Shown piece by piece: positions 5,527 to 8,693 of a DNA stretch of 8,693 nt (position 1 is its first letter; each line of letters opens with the position of its first letter). Source of the DNA: Aquisalimonas sp. GTDB taxonomy: Bacteria > Pseudomonadota > Gammaproteobacteria > Nitrococcales > Aquisalimonadaceae. Location: NCBI GenBank assembly GCA_007127625.1, contig SKYZ01000296.1, positions 1 to 8,693 of the forward strand. Direction: 5' to 3'. The notes under the pieces are model-generated. The model worked only from the letters and a program-made list of their open reading frames with translations. It was not told the DNA's origin and did no database searches. The translations under genes and the position numbers were made by a program.

Positions 5527-6671
5527 GCTGACACCTCCCCGGCCACCCGGGCCATGTAGGCGCGCAACAGATCCCGGTAGATGGGGATGGGCATGAGGAA
5601 GGAGTCATGCCCCTGGGGCGCCTCGATCTCCGAGTAGGTGACCCGCTTGTTGCCGTCCTGCAGGGCACGCACGATTTCCCGGGAGCGGTTGGAGGGGAAG
5701 CGCCAGTCACTGGTGAACGACAGCACCAGGAACGACGCCGTGACGTGCTTCAGGGCCGCGGCCAGGTTGTCGTCGTGCGTGGAGGCCGGGTCGAAGTAGT
5801 CCAGCGCCCTGGTCATCAGCAGATAGGTGTTGGCGTCGAAGTGGTTGACGAAGTTCTCCGCCTGGTAGCGCAGGTAACTCTCCACCTCGAATTCCACGTC
5901 GTAGTTGAAGTTGATCTTGCCTTCGCGCAGCTCGCGGCCGAACTTGGCGCGCATGGCGTCCTCGGAGAGGTAGGTGATGTGGCCGAGCATGCGCGCCAGG
6001 GACAGCCCACGCCGCGGCACCACGCCGTACTCGGCGTAACGGCCCTCGTAAAACTCCGGATCCTGCAGGATGGCCTGGCGCGCCACTTCGTTGAAGGCGA
6101 TGTTCTGCGCCGAGAGCTTGGGCGCGGCGGCGATCACCACCGCATGCCGCACCCGCTCCGGGAAATCGATGGCCCATTGCAGCGCCTGCATGCCCCCCAG
6201 GCTGCCGCCGACGACCGCCGCCCATTGGGTGATGCCCAGGCCTTCAGCCAGGCGCGCCTGGCTGCGCACCCAGTCGGGAACGGTGACCATGGGGAAGTCG
6301 GCGCCGTAGGGCGTGCCGGTTTCGGGGTTGGTGCTCACCGGGCCGGACGAGCCGCGGCAGCCGCCGAGGTTGTTGCTGCAGACCACGAAGAAGCGATTGG
6401 TGTCCAGGGGCTTGCCGGGGCCGATGCAGGCGTCCCACCAGCCGGGTTTGCGCTCGTCGGCGGCATGGTACCCGGCGGCGTGATGGTCCCCGGACAGGGC
6501 GTGGCAGACCAGGATCGCGTTGGAGGCGTCGGCGTTGAGCTCACCGTAGGTCTCGTACACCAATTCGTACGAGGGCAGCGTGCGCCCGCAGTCCAGCTCC
6601 AGCGGCTGCTCGAAGGTCATGCGTTGCGGTGTGACGAGGCCGACGCAGTCGGCGGGAAACTGTTCTGGCAT
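5523..6671 (-). CDS. metX: Homoserine O-acyltransferase MetX (probably O-succinyltransferase)
   Basis: A 382-residue alpha/beta-hydrolase acyltransferase. It activates homoserine to O-succinyl- or O-acetyl-homoserine, the first committed step of methionine synthesis. From the ATG at 6671 the catalytic triad is S157 (GGSLGGMQ nucleophile elbow), D322 (FTSDWRFP) and H355 (APQGHDSFL). The oxyanion/substrate loops CHALSGDHH and [12 protein letters not shown] are present. The GCRGSSGP form and the pairing with metW resemble the gammaproteobacterial MetX enzymes assigned to succinyl-CoA; this is inference, and acetyl-CoA is possible. I chose ATG 6671 ([16 protein letters not shown]), which aligns with Pseudomonas MetX starts. 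An in-frame TTG at 6692 would add 7 residues but lies only about 7 nt from the predicted transcript start. No clear Shine-Dalgarno precedes either. It heads the coupled metX-metW-DUF4426 unit. Confidence 0.95.
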   Translation of the reverse strand: MPEQFPADCVGLVTPQRMTFEQPLELDCGRTLPSYELVYETYGELNADASNAILVCHALSGDHHAAGYHAADERKPGWWDACIGPGKPLDTNRFFVVCSNNLGGCRGSSGPVSTNPETGTPYGADFPMVTVPDWVRSQARLAEGLGITQWAAVVGGSLGGMQALQWAIDFPERVRHAVVIAAAPKLSAQNIAFNEVARQAILQDPEFYEGRYAEYGVVPRRGLSLARMLGHITYLSEDAMRAKFGRELREGKINFNYDVEFEVESYLRYQAENFVNHFDANTYLLMTRALDYFDPASTHDDNLAAALKHVTASFLVLSFTSDWRFPSNRSREIVRALQDGNKRVTYSEIEAPQGHDSFLMPIPIYRDLLRAYMARVAGEVSA

Positions 6672-6706
6672 CCGGACAGGTACGGCTTGCAACCAAAGAG
6701 CCAGTG

Positions 6707-6735
6707 AGTCTACTGACCGGCCCCGGGGGTGACAA
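6707..6735 (-). promoter_or_regulatory. Sigma-70 type promoter for metX-metW-DUF4426
   Basis: Reading the minus strand: TTGTCA (6735-6730, 5 of 6 to TTGACA), exactly 17 bp, then TAGACT (6712-6707, 4 of 6 to TATAAT). Transcription would start near 6700, leaving a leader of about 29 nt before the metX ATG. That leader is too short for a riboswitch. It would separate metX control from yggS-proC-yggT. Confidence 0.45.
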
Positions 6736-6756
6736 CCGCGCTGGCAGGCCGGTCAG
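6713..6756. repeat. Perfect 10-bp inverted repeat around the metX promoter (possible operator)
   Basis: CTGACCGGCC at 6713-6722 and GGCCGGTCAG at 6747-6756 are exact complements, separated by 24 bp. One arm abuts the -10 box inside the promoter spacer; the other lies 11 bp upstream of the -35 box. Because both arms are upstream of the predicted transcript start, they would act on metX as DNA (two repressor or activator half-sites), not in its mRNA. In read-through RNA from yggT they could form a stem, but no U run follows, so it is not a clear terminator. The regulator is unknown. Confidence 0.5.
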
Positions 6757-6763
6757 CGTTCAC

Positions 6764-7339
6764 TCAGAGGAACATGCGCGCCATGTCCCGAATCGGGTAC
6801 ACGACCAACATCTTCGCCAGCTGAATCCCGATCAGCACGGCGATGGGCGAGAGGTCCAGCCCGCCGACCGCCGGAATGACCCGGCGCGCCGGCGCCAGCA
6901 CTGGTTCCGCCAGGTTGTCGATCAGGCCGATGGCCGGATTGTACTGGCCGGGATTCACCCAGCTGAGGATCACCCGAATGATGATCACCACCAGAAACAC
7001 GTTCAGCAGCAGATTGAGCAGCTCGGCCACCGAGCGCACGGCCAGGAAGCCGGCGCTGACATTGGTGCTGCCGATCCAGTACACCACCGCCAGGGTGCAG
7101 AACTGCAGCAGCAGCATCAGCACGATGGCCGAGGTGTCCGCGCGGCCGATGGGGGGCAGGAAGCGCCGCATGGGCTGCAGCGGCGGCTGGGTGATCCGGA
7201 TCAGGAACTGCGAGATGGGGTTGCGGTAGTCGGCGCGGATCCACTGCAGCAGGAAACGCAGCATCACGGCCAGGATGTAGAGACCGGCCAGGGTGTTGAT
7301 GAGAAAGGCCAGTGGATCAGTCAGGTACTGTCCGGACAT
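6764..7339 (-). CDS. yggT: YggT family integral membrane protein
   Basis: A 191-residue inner-membrane protein made of two YGGT repeats. Repeat one has RFLLQWIRADYRNPISQF and TQPPLQPMRRFLPPIG; repeat two has RVILSWVNPGQYNPAIG and EPVLAPARRVIPAVGG. Likely membrane spans are at about residues 10-32, 69-90, 105-127 and 162-182. The family is widespread, usually beside proC and yggS. Roles suggested for members elsewhere include osmotic stress tolerance and, in plastids, cytochrome assembly or chloroplast division; its job here is unknown. The ATG at 7339 has GGGAG about 7 bp upstream. It follows proC by 42 bp, in the same direction, so it is probably on the same transcript. Confidence 0.93.
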   Translation of the reverse strand: MSGQYLTDPLAFLINTLAGLYILAVMLRFLLQWIRADYRNPISQFLIRITQPPLQPMRRFLPPIGRADTSAIVLMLLLQFCTLAVVYWIGSTNVSAGFLAVRSVAELLNLLLNVFLVVIIIRVILSWVNPGQYNPAIGLIDNLAEPVLAPARRVIPAVGGLDLSPIAVLIGIQLAKMLVVYPIRDMARMFL

Positions 7340-7363
7340 GCGTGACTCCCGAGTGTGAGTGTT

Positions 7364-7373
7364 GCGGCGCCGC
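7364..7373. repeat. GC-rich palindrome in the proC-yggT gap
   Basis: GCGGCGCCGC is a perfect 10-bp palindrome 8 bp after the proC stop, next to further GCC repeats. There is no T run on either strand beside it, so it is not an intrinsic terminator. In this GC-rich DNA it may be incidental. Confidence 0.3.
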
Positions 7374-7381
7374 CGCCGTTA

Positions 7382-8209
7382 TTACTGATTACCCAGTTGA
7401 TCGCCCAGCTCACCCGCGCGCTCCGCCGCGGCGCGCAGGGCGCGGTCCACCACGTCGGCCATGCCTCCCTCCTCCAGGGTCTTGATGGCCTGTTCGGTGG
7501 TGCCCCCCGGGGAGGTGACCCGCCGGCGCAGGGTGCGGGCATCGTCATCGCTCTCCAGCGCCATCTTCGCGGCGCCCATGGCCGTCTGCAGGGTCAGCAG
7601 GCGTGCCGTTTGCCGGGGCAGGCCCAGGCGCTCGCCGGCGTCCTCCATGAGTTCCATGAGCAGGAAGAAATAGGCCGGTCCGCTGCCGGAGACGGCGGTG
7701 ACCGCATCCATCAGCGCCTCGTCGTCGAGCCAGCAGGTGAGCCCCACCGCCCGCATGAGCGATTCCGCCAGGCTGCGCTGGTCGGCGCTGACCCGGGAGT
7801 TGGCGTACAGGGCCGTAGCGCCGGTCTGCACCAGCGACGGCGTGTTGGGCATGACCCGCACCACCGGCAGCCCCTCGCCCAGCCAGCGGGACAGGTCGCT
7901 CTCGCGGATGCCGGCAGCGATGGAGATGACCACGGCGCCCTCCTCACGGGCGCGCTGGCCGATCTCCGCGGCCACCTCGCGGATTACCTGTGGTTTCACG
8001 GCGAGGACCACCGCATCGGCGCCCTGCACGGCCTCCAGGTTGTCTGCCAGGGCGGTGACACCGAAGGCCGCGGCCAGCTCGCCGCGCTGGTCCGGGTCCG
8101 GCTCCGCCACCCGGATGGCGCCGGCATCGAAGCCGTCGGCAATCAGGCCGCCGATGAGGCTGCGGGCCATGTTGCCCCCGCCGATGAACGCGATGGTCCG
8201 GTTGTCCAT
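7382..8209 (-). CDS. proC: Pyrroline-5-carboxylate reductase
   Basis: A 275-residue cytoplasmic enzyme, normal length for ProC, which reduces 1-pyrroline-5-carboxylate to proline with NAD(P)H, the last step of proline synthesis. The N-terminal Rossmann fold begins IAFIGGGNMA (GGGNM at 10-14), followed by AVKPQ (70-74) and RVMPNTP (118-124). The C-terminal helical dimerisation and substrate domain carries VSGSGPAYFF (173-182) and the P5CR signature VTSPGGTTEQAI (231-242). All expected motifs are intact. The ATG at 8209 has a strong GGGGGAG 4 bp upstream. The gene ends in tandem TAA TAA, with the second TAA just outside the coding frame's first stop. It lies 35 bp after yggS and 42 bp before yggT, a conserved order, so the three are probably one operon. 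Confidence 0.96.
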   Translation of the reverse strand: MDNRTIAFIGGGNMARSLIGGLIADGFDAGAIRVAEPDPDQRGELAAAFGVTALADNLEAVQGADAVVLAVKPQVIREVAAEIGQRAREEGAVVISIAAGIRESDLSRWLGEGLPVVRVMPNTPSLVQTGATALYANSRVSADQRSLAESLMRAVGLTCWLDDEALMDAVTAVSGSGPAYFFLLMELMEDAGERLGLPRQTARLLTLQTAMGAAKMALESDDDARTLRRRVTSPGGTTEQAIKTLEEGGMADVVDRALRAAAERAGELGDQLGNQ

Positions 8210-8244
8210 GTCTCCCCCTTCTTGGCCAGGTCCTGGCTCTGCTG

Positions 8245-8693
8245 TCAGTCGCGGGCGCCGAAGATGTCCGTGCCCACGCGCACCATGGTGCTGCCCTCGG
8301 CGATGGCGGCTTCCAGGTCCGCCGACATGCCCATGGACAGAGTATCCAGATGCAGGCCGTCGCGCACCAGTTGCTCCTGGAGTTCCCGCAGCTGACGGAA
8401 CGGGGCGCGCTGGGCATGGAAGTCCTCAGCGGGGGCGGGAATGCACATCAGGCCGCGCAGGCGGAGATTGGGCATTGCCGTCACCGCCTGTGCCAGGGTC
8501 GGCACGTCCGCCGGCTGCAGCCCGGACTTGCTGAACTCGTCACTGACGTTCACCTGGATGCAGATGTTCAGCGGCGGCAGGGTCGCCGGGCGTTGTTCCG
8601 AAAGACGGCGCGCGATCTTCTCCCGTTCCACACTGTGAACCCAGTCAAAGTGCGCGGCGACGAGTTTTGTTTTATTGGACTGCAGTGGCCCGA
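8245..8693 (-). CDS. yggS: YggS family PLP homeostasis protein (C-terminal part; start outside window)
   Basis: The visible 149 codons run in from the right edge without a stop. They begin GPLQSNKTKLVAAHFDWVHS, the family signature around 'IGPLQSNK', and end GSTMVRVGTDIFGARD, the usual YggS C-terminus. Between them are QVNVSDEFSKSG, RGLMCIPAP and LSMGMSADLEAAI, which form the PLP-phosphate binding region of the barrel. YggS/PLPBP binds pyridoxal phosphate without known catalysis and keeps free PLP balanced. The roughly 80 N-terminal residues, including the PLP lysine, lie outside the window. The frame continues above the GTG at 8631 with family-like sequence, so that GTG is not the start. It is cotranscribed with proC 35 bp downstream. 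Confidence 0.94.
   Translation of the reverse strand, partial: GPLQSNKTKLVAAHFDWVHSVEREKIARRLSEQRPATLPPLNICIQVNVSDEFSKSGLQPADVPTLAQAVTAMPNLRLRGLMCIPAPAEDFHAQRAPFRQLRELQEQLVRDGLHLDTLSMGMSADLEAAIAEGSTMVRVGTDIFGARD

Noticed and set aside
5607..6707. Long open frame (366 codons) on the plus strand opposite metX; likewise 4223-5251 opposite metW and DUF4426, and 7355-8395 opposite proC
   Set aside because: All are shadows of well-supported minus-strand genes; their translations are low-complexity His/Val/Arg/Ala-rich sequence without domains.
6672..6763. SAM or SAH riboswitch in the metX leader
   Set aside because: The predicted 5' leader is only about 29 nt and the sequence lacks known aptamer motifs; the inverted repeat lies upstream of the likely transcript start.
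8245..8631. Treating the GTG at 8631 as the yggS start
   Set aside because: The frame continues upstream to the window edge with family-typical GPLQSNKTKLV sequence, so the real start is outside the window.

Overview
The window looks like ordinary chromosome from a GC-rich gammaproteobacterium. The right half holds yggS-proC-yggT-metX-metW-DUF4426 on the minus strand, which is the gene order I know from Pseudomonas and relatives. zapE and an hspQ-type gene fit the same class. High GC and the form of the IlvD N-terminus would suit Chromatiales/Ectothiorhodospiraceae-like bacteria, but the genus is a guess.

Layout. At 1-87 (minus) is the start of ilvD, leaving to the left from an extended -10 promoter. 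Divergent from it, on the plus strand, are a small HEXXH metalloprotease-like protein (264-776), the AFG1-type ATPase zapE (828-1934) and an unnamed 242-residue protein (1979-2707). A 376-bp convergent gap (2708-3083) follows. It is the least ordinary part of the window: it holds three clustered DnaA boxes, an AT-rich tract and an exact match to the IHF consensus. A minus-strand histone-deacetylase-family enzyme (3084-4013) closes the gap. Divergent from that is an hspQ/yccV-type gene (4132-4461) preceded by a sigma-32-like promoter. It converges on the methionine cluster.

The minus-strand cluster reads, in order of transcription: yggS (PLP homeostasis, cut by the window edge), proC (proline synthesis), yggT (membrane protein), then metX, metW and a DUF4426 secreted protein. 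The last three are joined by ATGA stop/start overlaps, so they are probably translationally coupled. metX-metW serve the acylation of homoserine in methionine synthesis. metX seems to have its own promoter between yggT and metX, with a 10-bp inverted repeat whose arms border the -35 and -10 boxes.

I see no tRNA or rRNA, CRISPR array, insertion sequence, prophage or defence system. The best candidate for something undescribed is the DnaA-box/IHF region, a possible DARS-, datA- or origin-like control site. No exotic protein system is supported by the sequence.
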